Shown piece after piece: positions 49,006-60,335 of a DNA stretch of 64,000 nucleotides. Made by a program: the position numbers and the translations under genes. The notes beneath the pieces are model-generated. The model searched no databases. It was not told the origin of the DNA and worked only from the letters and a program-made list of their open reading frames with translations. This DNA comes from Cynocephalus volans (taxonomy: Eukaryota; Chordata; Mammalia; Dermoptera; Cynocephalidae), in contig NC_084472.1 in assembly GCF_027409185.1 (NCBI RefSeq), positions 16,912,524 through 16,976,523 of the forward strand. Direction: 5' to 3'. Numbering within the stretch: position 1 is the first letter of the stretch; each line of letters opens with the position of its first letter.

Positions 49006-49788
49006 CATCTGGTATTTATGTTTTAAAATACTCTATTTTATAGTCACACTTTAAGTCAAGCATTATGTTAGGTTCCCATATGTTTAAGATATAATTTTTA
49101 ACGATTATTACTTGATTTAATCATTAAATTTAAAATTCTGTGCCATGATATATGTTCAAATTCAAACCATTTTAAAATGTGATGAATGAACTTCACCCAA
49201 GTTGGCAACAGTTCTGGTACTAAAAAACGTGGTTGTTTCTTCTGTTTACGTAACCTGCTTAGTATTGAATCCCTCTCTACCACGAGGGTCTTTCCTAAGA
49301 AGAGTGCTGTTATTATTTACCCTTAATGTCTACAACCTGTGACATGAGATTTTTAAAGGGCTTTATGTGAACTATGATATTGTAATTTTTGTGAGCATTT
49401 TAAAAAGGGTAACAAAAGTATGTTTATATACTAATTCTGATCAGAACATTAAGCACGGAAAAATAGATGGTATTCATTAGGTTTTAAGTGAATGAAGTAG
49501 TTCCTTATAATAACCATTGTACAGTAAGGATAAAACACTAACTCATTGTGTATTCATTTAAAATTGTCTGTATTTTTAAATTGCCAGAAAAAAAAAGAAA
49601 ACAACTTTGTACATTTGAAGATTTTTTTTCAACAGCTTTTCATCTTCAGTGTCTTAATATGGAACTTAACCCTTACCAAAAAAGGAAGTTGGCAAAACAG
49701 CCTCCTGGCACAAACACTTTTTTAATAATGGTAGCCTAAAACTTAATATTTTTATAAAGTATTATAATATTGTTTTGTGGATAATTGA

Positions 49789-49794
49789 AATAAA
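49789..49794 (+). terminator. YES1: YES1 polyadenylation signal
   Basis: AATAAA followed by a T-rich downstream element (about 49815-49850). It lies 2.5 kb after the stop, where the mammalian transcript is expected to end. Confidence 0.75.
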
Positions 49795-49815
49795 AATTCT
49801 CATTGAATGCATCTA

Positions 49816-52090
49816 TTTATCTTTTTAGTTATTTATATTTTCTCATTAATTTTTAAAAATTTGGTATATTCTGAACTTATTCTTCGATCCCATTTATGTA
49901 AATCTTCATTTAGATCTCATAGTAAAGTTCTTCTCCACACTTTCTGTTTGGAGTTGGAAGAGTCTCGTCTTGTGTCTGATTACACTGTTCTAAGGATGTT
50001 GTGTCAGTGCTGCTGGAGACCAGGTCCCCATTTTGTTATAAAAGAAGCAATGTGCAGAGATGAGAAACAGCATGTGCCCCAGTAGCATTATTTCCCTAAA
50101 ATCAGCTCCTCCCTGCCCTTACTCCAGTGTCTCCTTTTTTAGTTTAAACTACTTCAACTTGAGTTTTTGTCACCAGCAACCAGAGTCCTCATTAATTAAC
50201 TGAAAACAGTGAATAGAGAAAATTATTCTGATTAAAGTAAGCAACTTGTGCCCAATACCATCTGTTTGCCCTCCACATCCAGACTCTGCCCTGCTCCTGC
50301 AGGAAGACTGAGCTGTGCTTATCAGGGAGTTCCGTTGCTCTCCGGATTTGCATTGTGTCAAGCCGGTGAGGAGCTCTATCTAGCAGATCAGAGGAAACCG
50401 GAAGGAGAGGTCAAGGTATTTATTCCCCTGACTCCCTCCCTGTGAGTTTGGGCTGGCTGTATCCTTCAGCCAATCAGAGGGTCCTCTCAGTAGGACCTCC
50501 CCCATACATCTCTCCTTTTGGGGACTGGTAGCAGCTCTCATTCTGTATCTTTTCTGCATGGTGACGGTTTTGCTGCTACTGGATTATACCTGGTGGTTCC
50601 CCTATCCTGCCAACCCCTTTGTAAATATCCTTGATTTATCTTTTAATTTGAGCATTTATCTTTTAATTAAAGCATATCTTTTAATTTGAGCATGTCATCT
50701 GTTTCCAGTTGCGACCCTGACTGATCCTTGTCCTAATACCAACAGCTGTATGAGTAGAAAATAGGAAACAGTTTATACAAAACAGGAACATTTTCAGTAC
50801 CATAGCAACATATACAATAATGTATTAAATGTAAAATTACCACAAAGCTTGATTAGTTGTGGAGATAATCATACCAAATCTTGAGGCTATTTGAAACTCC
50901 AAATCTAGAATCATAAGAGGTTTGCAATTAAATTTCCATTTTTCAAAAATTGGTGAACTATATGTGGTAAGACTCCGTTAAACAGAATAATTAGATGTTA
51001 ACACCCCAATTCAAGAATGAATTATTCAATTCATTAATTGAATAAAAAATAAATAGGAATGAGAGATGGGGTGCTAAGAAGAGGAAATGGAATTTTAAAA
51101 ATGAGGCACCCAGATACCTAGTAAAACAATAGAAGCTAAGTTAAATAGATAATGTGTGAATGGCCCCCAGATCTTTAAGAAACAGATGTCTAATTTTCAA
51201 CTCTAAGATGCTTGCTGGGCCCTTCTTGGTTACCCCAACTTTCCCTTCAGATCAGCTGTACACAGCCATGGGTTAGTGGTGTTTAGGAAAGTAAAGGGTT
51301 TGGGGTAATGGACAGAAGGAATGATGACTTGGTATAAAAAAAAAAAAGAAAGGATAGGGGCAGATTTCACACCTTAGTTTAAATGCAGTGAGGAAGTAAT
51401 TTAGCAAATACAGAAAATGAATCCAGTGAATTGAAGAAAAATAAGTCCCCCAAATATTTCGGGGGGGGGACTTGGAGAGACAATGGATTTCAAACATACA
51501 TGGGATAGGGGTTCAATCCAGCTTCACTTAGATCTTAAAGGTCAAGTTAACTTGAGCAAGCTGGAGGACTTTGAGAATCCAAAGTTAAAAATTGCCTCTA
51601 GCTTAAGTGCTAATAGGGATGAGAGAAATAAAAAGCAAAACTTTGCAGTTGGCCAAAAGAATTGAAAGTGATTCCAACAACTGAATTATTTTAAGTGGTG
51701 TGTCCCCTAAAGGTTATCAAACTCCTATTACTCATAATTGCTCTATTTTCAAGGAAAGCCTTGGCCTCCTAAAAACATTGAGAGAATATACTGTGGAACT
51801 AGTCGGCAAACTGACTACATGCTTTCGTCTCCTGTCCTAAATCCCTTGAAATGCCCAAAGGTCTGGGTTGTTGGTTTGGTGGTTTGTTTTTGTAATTCTT
51901 ACCATAGTTAGAAAATCAGAAAAAGGTGGCATTATTAGTTCAGCAGAAATTTCAAGAAACTCCTGAAACCAGCAGAAACCGAGCCGAGGGAAATACAAGA
52001 GAAAATTCTGCAGTTCTAAGTGCAATCCCAGAGAGAGTTCAAAGTTAGAATCAACACACTTAAAAGAGAAGGGAGCCCCAAAGCACATTG
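49816..52090. other. YES1-ENOSF1 intergenic, proximal part
   Basis: No gene recognised. 50330-50745 (AGCCAATCAGAGGGTCCTCTC, CCAACCCCTTTGTAAATATCC, GCGACCCTGACTGATCC) has the feel of an old interspersed repeat that I cannot name. An LTR-like CCAAT and terminal poly(A)-type region is possible. Confidence 0.4.
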
Positions 52091-52094
52091 TTTC

Positions 52095-54690
52095 TTTGTT
52101 TTATTGAGGTATAAATTACATGATAAAATTCACCATTTTAAATGTACAATTAGATGAGTTTTGACAAGTGGATACAGTCACGAAACCGTTGCCACAATCA
52201 TGATACAGAACATTTCCATCCCATAAAGTTCCATCACGTCCCTTTACAGTCAATCTCCTCTGTTCACCCTGTCCTCTGGCAACCACTGAGTGCTTTCTGT
52301 CACTACAGTTTACATTTCTAGGCTTTCACATATATGGAACCACACAATAATATGTCACTATGTCTGGTGCTTTTCATTTATCATAGTGCCTTTGAGATTC
52401 ATCTTTTTATCACTTAGTAATATTCTATTTATTGTATGGACGTACTACAGTTTGGTTTTGTCCACTTACCAGTTGATGGATGTTTAGGTTGTTTCTAGTT
52501 TAGGGCGATCACGGATAAAGCTGCTATGAACATTCAAGTACAAGTTTTTCAGTGTAAACAAAGCCTTTAAATTCTCTTGGATAAATACCTAGGAGTAAGT
52601 TTACTGAGTTGTATGGTATGTGGATGTTTAGGTTTCTAAGAAACTGCCAACTTGTTTCCGAAGAAGCTGTACCATTTTATACTCACACCAGCATTGTATG
52701 GGAGTTCCAGTTGCTTAAAATCCTTGCCGTATTTGGTATTACCAGTCATTTTAATTGTAGCATTCTGGTGGATATTAGTAGTATGTCATTGTGGGTTTTT
52801 TAATTCTTCCGTCCCCCTGCCTCCCCCAACAGCATCACTGTGGTTTTAGTGCGTATTTTCCTAATGACTAGTAATGTTAAGATCTTTTCATAAGCTTATT
52901 TCAAATTTATATATCTTCTTTGGTGGGGTGTCTATTAAAATATTTTGCCCATTTTTTTTGCATTGAGTCAATCTTACTGAGTTATAATTCTTTGAGTATT
53001 CTGAATACAAGTCCTTTATCATATATGTTTTGCAAATATTTTTCTCCCATCCTGCAGCTTGCTTTTTCATTTCCTTAATGGTTTCAGTCGAGGAGAAAAA
53101 AATTTAATTTTGAGGTCATTTATAATTTTTTTTTTCCTTTTACGATTCATGCTTTTTGTGTCCTAAGGAAATTAGCCTTATCCAAGTTCACAAAGATTTT
53201 TTCTAATGCTTTCTCTAGAAGTTTTATAATTTTAGCTCTTACATGTAGGTGTGTATTCCATTTTGAAATAATTTTTGTGTGTGATATAAGGGAAGAGTCC
53301 AGGGTTGTTTCAATTTATTTGTTCATATGAGGGTCCAGTTGTTCCAGCAGCATTTGTTGAAAAGTCTATTTTTTACCCATTGAATTTCCTTGACACCTGT
53401 TTTAAATCAACCAACTACTATGTGTGGGTCTATTTTGGGACTCTCTTGTTTCATTGCTCTACATGTCTCTCTTTATGCCAGTGTCACATTGACATGATTA
53501 GTGTAGCTTTATAGTAAGTCTTGAAATCAGGTAGTTTAAGTTCTGCAGCTTTGTTCTTTTTCAAGATTGTTTTGGCTATTCAAATTTCCATATAAATTTT
53601 AGAATCAATTTCTCAATGTCTTCAAAAACTCCTGCGTGGGATTCAGATTAGATAGCATTGAATCCATAGTTCAATTTGGGAAGAAATGATATTTTAACAA
53701 TATGCACTCTTTCAATCCAAGAATATAAAAATTCTCTCCATTTATTTAGGCCTTCTTTAATTTTTCTTAGCAATGTTTTATAGTTTTCAGTGTACAGATC
53801 TTGCATATTTTTTGTTAAACTTGTCCTAAAATTTCATATTTTTATACAACTTTAAGAGGTGGTGTTTTCTAATTTCAATTTCCAATTTTTTATTGCTAGC
53901 ATATCAAACATGATTGATTTTAGATTGACTAAATTAAACTAGCTAAACTCAATATTAGTTCCAGTAACTTTTTATGTAAATTCCTCAAAGATGGTTTTCT
54001 ACAAAGACCATCAATCATGTCATCTAAGAAGTTTATTCTTCCTTTTCAATCTGCCTTTTATTTCTTTCCTTGCGGTATTATACTAGCTAGGACCTGCGGT
54101 ACTATGTTGAATACAAGTGAAAGCAGACATCTTTTCTGGTTCCTAATCTTCGGGGGAAAGCTTTAATCTTTCACCATGAAGTCAGCTGGTAGCTCCAAGT
54201 TTTCTGTAGATGCCCTTTATCGGGTTGAGGATATTCCTTCCTATTGCTACTTTGCTAAGAGTTTTTTTGTTTTGTTTTGTTTTTTACTCATGAATCAATG
54301 TTGAATTTTGTCAAATGCTTTTTCCCTTTATTAAAATGGTCATATAGGGTTTTGTTAGTGTATTACTAAGAGAATTGCATTGATTGATTTTGAAATGTTA
54401 AACCAACCTTGCATTCCTGGGATAAATCCCATTCAGTCAGGATGTATTGTCCTAGTACGTATGTCCTGCTGGTACTTTGCTGATTTTTAAAATGATTTTT
54501 GTGTCTAAGTTCATGAGGGATACTGGTATGCAGTTTTCTTGTGATATCTTTGTTTTAGTATCAGGGTAATGCGAACGTCTTTCAAAAAGCTGGTTTACAG
54601 GGTTTTCCATGGTTTACATGACGGTTTACTCTTGGTATTGTGCATTCTATGGGTTTGTACAAATGTGTATAAATCTCTGCTCTGCTAAAG
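52095..54690 (-). mobile_element. Old L1 (L1M type), antisense
   Basis: From the 3' end: TTGAGGTATAAATTACATG, CCGTTGCCACAATCATG, GTTGATGGATGTTTAGGTTG, CTGCTATGAACATTC, then ORF2 antisense such as GGGATAAATCCCATTCAGTC. Diverged, no intact frame. Confidence 0.85.
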
Positions 54691-54895
54691 GTACTGTGAA
54701 GAGAATGAAAAGGCAAGCCACAGACTGGGAGAAAATATTTGCAAAAGACGTATCTGATAAAGGACTGTTATTCAAATATACAAAGAATTCTTAAAATTCA
54801 ACAATAAGAAGACAACCAAAGACATTAAAAAATGGGCCAAAGACCTTAGCAGACATCTGCCAATGAAAATATACAGAGGATTTTTAGGGAAGTGA
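54691..54895 (+). mobile_element. L1 ORF2 fragment in opposite orientation
   Basis: ACTGGGAGAAAATATTTGC, AAAATTCAACAATAAGAAGAC and AAAAAATGGGCCAAAGACC are sense L1. Flanked by antisense L1 on both sides, so it is either a small inversion or a separate insertion. Confidence 0.8.
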
Positions 54896-55195
54896 ACATA
54901 TTCTGTATTTTTTTTTTTTGAAGTGTTATGTAAATGGTGTTCTGTTTTTAATTTCAAATTGCACTTGCTCATTGATAGTATATAGGAAAATGATTGATTT
55001 TTGCATATAAACCTTGTATCCAGCAAACTTGCTATAATCACTTCTTACTTCCAAGCATTTTTTTCTTGATTCTTTCAGATATTTTACACAATCATGTTAT
55101 CAGTGAACAGAGACAGTTTTATTTCTTTCTTTCCATTATGTATACCTTTTTTTCCCTTTCCTTATTGCATTAGTTGGTACTTCTGGTGTGATGTT

Positions 55196-55333
55196 GAAAA
55201 GCAGTGGTGGGCTTCCCAGTTAGCTCAGTTGGTTAGAGCATGGTGCTGATAACACCAAGGTCCAGGGTTTGAACCCTGAACCAGCCAGCTGCCAAAACAG
55301 AAACAAACAAACAAACAAAAAGACAGTGGTAAG
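55196..55333 (+). mobile_element. tRNA-Ile-like SINE, monomer, well preserved
   Basis: CCCAGTTAGCTCAGTTGGTTAGAGCATGGTGCTGATAACACC reads as a tRNA-Ile head with a GAT-like anticodon position, then GGTTTGAACCCTG and CCAGCCAGCTGCC with an (AAAC)n tail. AGCAGTGGT before and GACAGTGGT after suggest the target duplication. The best specimen here of the ancestral tRNA-like monomer. Confidence 0.92.
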
Positions 55334-56654
55334 AGGGGACATCCTTGCCTTGCTCCTGTTCTTGGTGGAAAGTTTCTAGTTTCTCACCATTAAGTATGAT
55401 GTTAGCTGTAGGTTTTTTGTAGATATTCTTTATTAAGTTGTGAAAGTTCCCCCTCTATTCCTAGTTTACTGAGAGTATTTTGGTTTTTGTTTTAAAATCA
55501 TGAACGGCTGTTGGGTTTTGTCAAATGCTTTTTTTCCATCTATTGATATGATCATGTGATTTCCCTTCTTTAGCCTGTCAAGGTGATGAATTACACTAAT
55601 TCATTTCCAGTGTTGAACCAGCCTTGCATACCTGGGATAAATCCCACTTGGTTGTGGTTATAATAATTTTCATACATCATTGGATTCAATTTGTTAATAG
55701 TTTGTTGAGGATTCCTGCATATATGTTTATAAGAGATAATGGTCTGTAGTTTTCTTTCCTTGTAATGTCTTTGTCTGTTTTTGGTATTAGGGTGATACTG
55801 GCCTTGTAGAATGAGTTAGGAAGTATTCCCTCTGTTGCTATCTTCTGAAAGAGATTATAGAGCATTGGTATAATTTCTTCCTTAAATGTTTGGTAGAATT
55901 CACCAATAAAATCACCTGGGCCTGGTGCTTTTTGTTTCAGAAGGTTATGAATTATTGATTCAATTTTTTAATAGATGTAGACCTGTTCAGATGGTCTGTT
56001 CCTTCTTGTGTAAATTTTGGCAGATTGTGTCTTTCAAGGAATTGGTCTATTTCTTCCAGATTATCAAATTTGTAAGCATAAAGTTGTTCATAGTATTCCT
56101 TTATGATCCTCTTAAAGTCCATGGGATCTGCAGCGATGTTCCCTCTTTCACTTCTGATATTAGTAATTTGTGTTCTCTCTTTTTTTTTTTTTAGTTAGCC
56201 TGATTAGAGGCTTATCAATTTTATTGATCTTTTCAAAGAACTGGCTTTCTTTTTCACTGATTTTCTTTATGCATTTCCTGCTTTCAATTTCATAGATTTC
56301 TGCTCTAATTTTTATTATTTTCTTCTGCTTACTTTGGATTTAATTTAGTTTTCTTTTTCTAGTTTCCTAAGGTTGAAGCTTAGATGGTTGGTTTTAGAGC
56401 TTTCCTTTTCTAATACATGCATTCAATGCTATAAATTTCTTTCTAAGCACTGCTTTCACTGCAAATCTCTTTTTTTTTTTTTTCTTGGTATCTGGCCAGT
56501 AGAGGGATCTGAACAAATGATCTAAACTGGCTGGCCTTCCCCTGTGTTTTGTTTTATTTTTGCCTTCCACAAATTTTGGCAAGTTGTGTTTTCATCTAGT
56601 TCAAAATATTTTAAAATTTCTCTTGAGATTTCTTCTTTGACCCATGCATTATTT

Positions 56655-56837
56655 AGAAAGGTGTTGTTTAAGGCCGAGCCTGTGGCACACTTGGTAGAGT
56701 GCGGCGCTGGGAGCGCTGCGACACTCCCGCCGTGGGTTCGGATCCTATATAGAACTGGCCGGTGCACTCACTGGCTGAGTGCCGGTCCTGAAAAGGACAA
56801 AAAAAAAAAAAAAAAAAAAAAGAAAGGTGTTGTTTAA
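56655..56837 (+). mobile_element. Young tRNA-derived SINE with 17-bp target-site duplication
   Basis: Body begins GGCCGAGCCTGTGGCACAC; B-box GGTTCGGATCC; pure A tail of about 22. Target AGAAAGGTGTTGTTTAA at 56655-56671 and again, identical, at 56821-56837, within L1 ORF2. Confidence 0.96.
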
Positions 56838-57408
56838 TCTCCATGTATTTTTGGATTTCCCAGTTATCTTTCTGTTAGTGATTTCTAGTTTAAACCCATT
56901 GTAATCTGAGAACAGACCTTGTATTATTTCTCTTTCAAATTTGTTAAGGTGTGTTTTATGGCCCAAAATGTGGCCTGTCTTGGCGAATGATTCATGTGAG
57001 CTTGAGAAGAATGTGTATTCTACATTTGTTGGATGAAACAGTCTATAGGTGCTGATTATATTCAGTTTATTAATGGTGATACTGAGTTCAGTTACACACT
57101 TACTGATTTTCTGCCTACTGAATCTGTCCATTTCTGATAGAGGGGTGCTGACGTCTCCAACTATAACGGTGGGTTCATCTATTTCTCCTTATGCATCTAT
57201 CAGTTTTTGCATCACATATTTTGGTGCTCTGTTGTTAGGTACATACACGTTAAAGACCCGTAGGTTTCTTGGAGAACTGAACCCTTTATTATTATGTAAT
57301 GCCCCTTTATCCCTAATAACTTTCCTTGTTTTGAAGTCTGCTCTGCCTGACTTTAATATAACTACTCCTGCTTTCTTAGTGTTAGCATGCTGTATCTTTG
57401 TCTATCTG

Positions 57409-57761
57409 TCTCAGTCCATTTGTGCTGCTATAACAAAATGCCACAGACTAGTTAATTTATAAAGAAGAGAAATTTATCTCCTCACAGTTCTGGTGGCTGG
57501 GAAGTCCAAAATTAAGGCCCTAATAGGTTCAGTGTCTGGTGAGGGCCCCAGTCTTTGCTTCCAAGATGGCACCTTGAACACTGTGTCCTCCCATGAGGAT
57601 GAAGGCTGTTCCCTCCAACCCTTTTATGAGGTCACTAATCCCATTCATGAGGGCTCTACCCTCATTACTTAATCTTTTCCTAATCCTACTATCTTAATAC
57701 TATTACACTGGCAAATAAGTTTCAATATAAGAATTTGGAGGGGCACATCCAGACCATAGCA
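57409..57761 (-). mobile_element. Solo LTR, ERVL-MaLR type
   Basis: CTCAGTCCATTTGTGCTGC, ACAGTTCTGGTGGCTGGGAAG, GGTGAGGGCCCC, CCATTCATGAGGGCTCTACC, ending CAGACCATAGCA. No internal region. Confidence 0.8.
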
Positions 57762-57795
57762 CCATCCATTTACTTTTAAACTATATGTGTCTTTA

Positions 57796-57878
57796 TGAGG
57801 GTACTTGAAAAAGTTCATGGAAAGATTAGTATTATCTGCTAATTCTACTTTTTCAATAACTTTTTGAAGAACCCTCAT
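57796..57878. mobile_element. Hsmar2-related mini-mariner (MITE), about 80 bp
   Basis: TGAGGGTACTTGAAAAAGTTC at the left and AACTTTTTGAAGAACCCTCA at the right form near-perfect inverted ends with almost no interior. It sits inside L1 at a TA-rich site. Ends match those of the 1.8-kb mariner at 13.1 kb. Confidence 0.85.
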
Positions 57879-58199
57879 ATATTTATAGTGGGTTTCTTGT
57901 AGACAACATAATGTTGAGTCTTGTTTTTTGATATACTCTGACACTTTGTCTTTTAATTAGGGCATTTAGACTACTGACATTCAAAATGATTACTGATGGA
58001 TTAATATCTATCATATTTGTTACTGTTTTCTTTTTGTTTCCCTATTCTTTGTTCCTATTTTTGTCTTCTACTCTTTTGTTCTACCCTTTGTGGTTTTGAA
58101 GATTTTATGTGATTCTGTTTTCTTCCCTTTCTTAACATGTCAATTAAACCTTTTTTTCTGCTTTTTTAGTGTTTGCCTAAGAGTTTCCAATACACATTT

Positions 58200-58696
58200 A
58201 CAACTAATTCAATTCACCCTTCTGGATCTTTCTTTAACTATAAAATGGAGTAGATAATCTCTGCTTACCTCACAGGGTTGCTAGGTTTGGTTAAATAATA
58301 TATCTATACTCTATACCATGCTACCCAAATTTATTGATTCCAAGAGGACCTTTAGGCTCTTCCCATCAAACTTGATCTCAGAAATAAACTTCTAGATCTT
58401 GAGGCAAATATGGCCAATGACACTTAAAGGGTTAGTTCTCCAGGGGCATATATTATATTGGGAGACAAAATCCAGTCAGGGCAAGCAAGTGACCACCAAG
58501 CCATGGGCACAGAACTGTTTGTTCAGCCTGCACAGAGTTTTGGGAGAAAGAACTCAAGTTAGACGCTAATGTTTAGAAATCAGGATATTTCATATTAACA
58601 TCTGTATTTCAGACTTCTAGAAAATGAGAAGATACAGCAGTCTGGGCTGTAATTTCCATACGACCACAATCAGCTGGAGTGAATATCTGGATCCCC
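58200..58696. other. Intergenic, no recognised element
   Basis: CTTTAACTATAAAATGGAGTAG with CTCACAGGGTTGCTAGG (58230-58290) may be a MIR remnant; otherwise nothing recognised. Confidence 0.4.
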
Positions 58697-58770
58697 ATTT
58701 TTTTTTTTTTTTTTTGGCAGTTGGCAGATACAAGCACCACTCTAGCCATCTGAACTAACCGGCCGGCCCC
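58697..58770 (-). mobile_element. tRNA-derived SINE fragment
   Basis: T-run then GGCAGTTGGCAGATAC and CATCTGAACTAACCGGCCGGCCCC, the antisense head of the local SINE. Interior lost. Confidence 0.7.
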
Positions 58771-59249
58771 TGGCTCCCCCTTTAAAAGACAGGGGCCCAC
58801 AGTGGCAGTCATAGCTGCCTCTTGCCTCACTCACCCTTTGCTCCCTGTTACCACCCAGGCTGTGTAGGCATGTGAGTTGACCTTCTTAGCCTTAAGCCGA
58901 AGGAATGCATCTAATGAGGGTCATATGCATCCCTGAGCAGCAGAGGTGACCTGGGTGTTCCTAGAGATATCCCTGTCATCCCTGCCACAGGAACACATAT
59001 TAATAGAATAATACCTATAGCAGTACTTTCCAAACATTTCATTCAGTCTTCAAAGCATTCCCTAGAGGTAGGAACTGTACAGCCCACCGCTGTAAAGCGA
59101 GCCTCTAAAATGGTATGAAAATGTTTGTGTGCAAACTTTTTTTTTTTTGGTGGGGTGGGGAGAAGAGAGTGTACATAGCTTTCACCTTGTTCTCAGCACC
59201 ACGTTCTCAGAGGGATCTTAAACTTCCAAAATAAGATGCCCTGCAATCC

Positions 59250-59425
59250 AGAGGACAGAAAGCAGGCTTTGCAGCCAATTAACTAGCTACGTGGTCTTGG
59301 GCACGTCACTTAATCTCTGGATCCCCATTTTTCCCCCGGTAAAATTAAAATGACCTACCTACCTTGCAGGGTTAGGCGGATAAGAGAATCGATTTAATGC
59401 ACTGCACCAGGGGTGTAATAAATGG
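59250..59425 (+). mobile_element. MIR SINE
   Basis: CAGGCTTTGCAGCC, CGTGGTCTTGGGCACGTCACTTAATCTCTGG and CTACCTACCTTGCAGGGTTAGG. It ends about 100 bp before the CpG island. Confidence 0.85.
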
Positions 59426-59519
59426 TGACCTGCCTCTCAGTTTATCAGACGGCAAGCAGTCAGTCTCAGGGCACTTGAAGAGACCTAGGATTTTCTAGCC
59501 CACTGCTCTCCTGGCTGCT

Positions 59520-60160
59520 CAGGAGTTTCTACCCGCGGACTCGGGGGCAGGAGATGAGCCATTGGCCCGAGTCGGCTTCCGTGCGGTGGCACTTGGGTCA
59601 GAGCCGCTTTCTTCGCTGAGAGCCCAGCTCCGGCAGGTCAGTTCGCCAGTCTCCAGTCCAGGCCGGGCAGCGTCCTGCAGAGGCGCTGCCGTGGCGCGAG
59701 GCCTCCCACTCGCCCAGGCTCCACAGCTCCCCTGCGCGAACCCGCTGGAGGGCGGTGCCGGCCGGTGCTGGCCGCAAACGAGCCCGGCCGGCAGCTCCCG
59801 GGGCCAAGTTCACGTGTGCGGCCCTCGGCCGGCGCGGCCAATCAGCGCCCGCCCTGCCGCCACTACGCCCCGCCCCCGCCGCCCTCTGGTTCCGCACGTA
59901 GGGTCCCCACGGCGCCCGGGCAAGCAGGCCAAGCGGCTCCAGGGCGCGGGCGACATGGCGCACGGTAGGATCTCCCGGCTCTCGGTCCGCGACGTGCGCT
60001 TCCCCACGTCGCTCGGGGGCCACGGCTCGGACGCCATGGTAAGCGCAGACCGACGGCCCCGGACCCCTCCCGGCCCGCAGGCGCCCGGGCCCGCTCATGC
60101 GCGGGAGGCCCGCGGGTCCCCTGGAGGTTCCCGACTTTGGAACCGCTGCTTTTGTAAAGT
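59520..60160 (+). promoter_or_regulatory. ENOSF1: CpG island / ENOSF1 promoter
   Basis: An abrupt rise in GC and CpG against an AT-rich background. Elements visible upstream of the ATG: an E-box CACGTG (59811-59816), a CCAAT box in GGCCAATCAGCG (59838-59842, NF-Y type) and a GC box CCCCGCCCCC (59868-59877). No TATA box is evident, as usual for a broadly expressed CpG-island promoter. The long ORFs on both strands here are by-products of high GC. Confidence 0.85.
59955..60038 (+). CDS. ENOSF1: ENOSF1 exon 1 (N-terminus only)
   Basis: ENOSF1 (rTS) is a mitochondrial enolase-superfamily enzyme, reported as an L-fuconate dehydratase; its gene overlaps TYMS antisense. This exon codes 28 residues, MAHGRISRLSVRDVRFPTSL then GGHGSDAM, and ends at a perfect ATG/GTAAGC donor. 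I recall human ENOSF1 starting MVRGRISRLSVRDVRFPTSL with the same 28-residue exon, so residues 2, 3 and 25 differ. The start context is GCGACATGG. No second exon was found to the right edge. Confidence 0.93.
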
Positions 60161-60224
60161 GGGAGGTGGACATGGGGAAAGAGACGGTTTTCCTGCCTCT
60201 GAGTGTGAGTATCCAGAAACTTCA

Positions 60225-60335
60225 CCCTCTTGCTTCTTTCTTCTTTCCTCCCCCTCTTCCTTCCCGCCTTCCTTCCTCCTCCTCTTTTTCTTCCTCCTCG
60301 TCTCTTTTTTCTTTTCTTTTCTTTTTTTCCCCTTT
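60225..60335 (+). repeat. Polypyrimidine tract (TTCC/TTCTTTT-rich)
   Basis: About 110 nt almost purely C and T on the + strand, with TTCC, CTTCCTCC and TTTTCTTTTC units; mirror-repeat-like. Confidence 0.85.

Larger units (their letters stand above)
47265..49815 (+). other. YES1: YES1 3' untranslated region
   Basis: About 2.55 kb of AU-rich sequence from the stop codon to just past the polyadenylation signal; the length fits the mammalian YES1 message. It contains a lineage-specific antisense SINE (48018-48186) and no ORF of interest. Confidence 0.8.
54900..58200 (-). mobile_element. L1 ORF2, antisense, with four nested insertions
   Basis: Antisense ORF2 from GTATCCAGCAAACTTGC through CATACCTGGGATAAATCCCAC and ATGTGGCCTGTCTTGG to TTTCTTGTAGACAACATAATG. 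Interrupted by SINEs (55196-55330, 56655-56837), a MaLR LTR (57409-57761) and a mariner MITE (57796-57878). Confidence 0.85.

Noticed and set aside
55208-55275. Functional tRNA-Ile gene
   Set aside because: The sequence folds like tRNA-Ile but is followed by SINE body and tail, with a likely target duplication, so it is a SINE copy.
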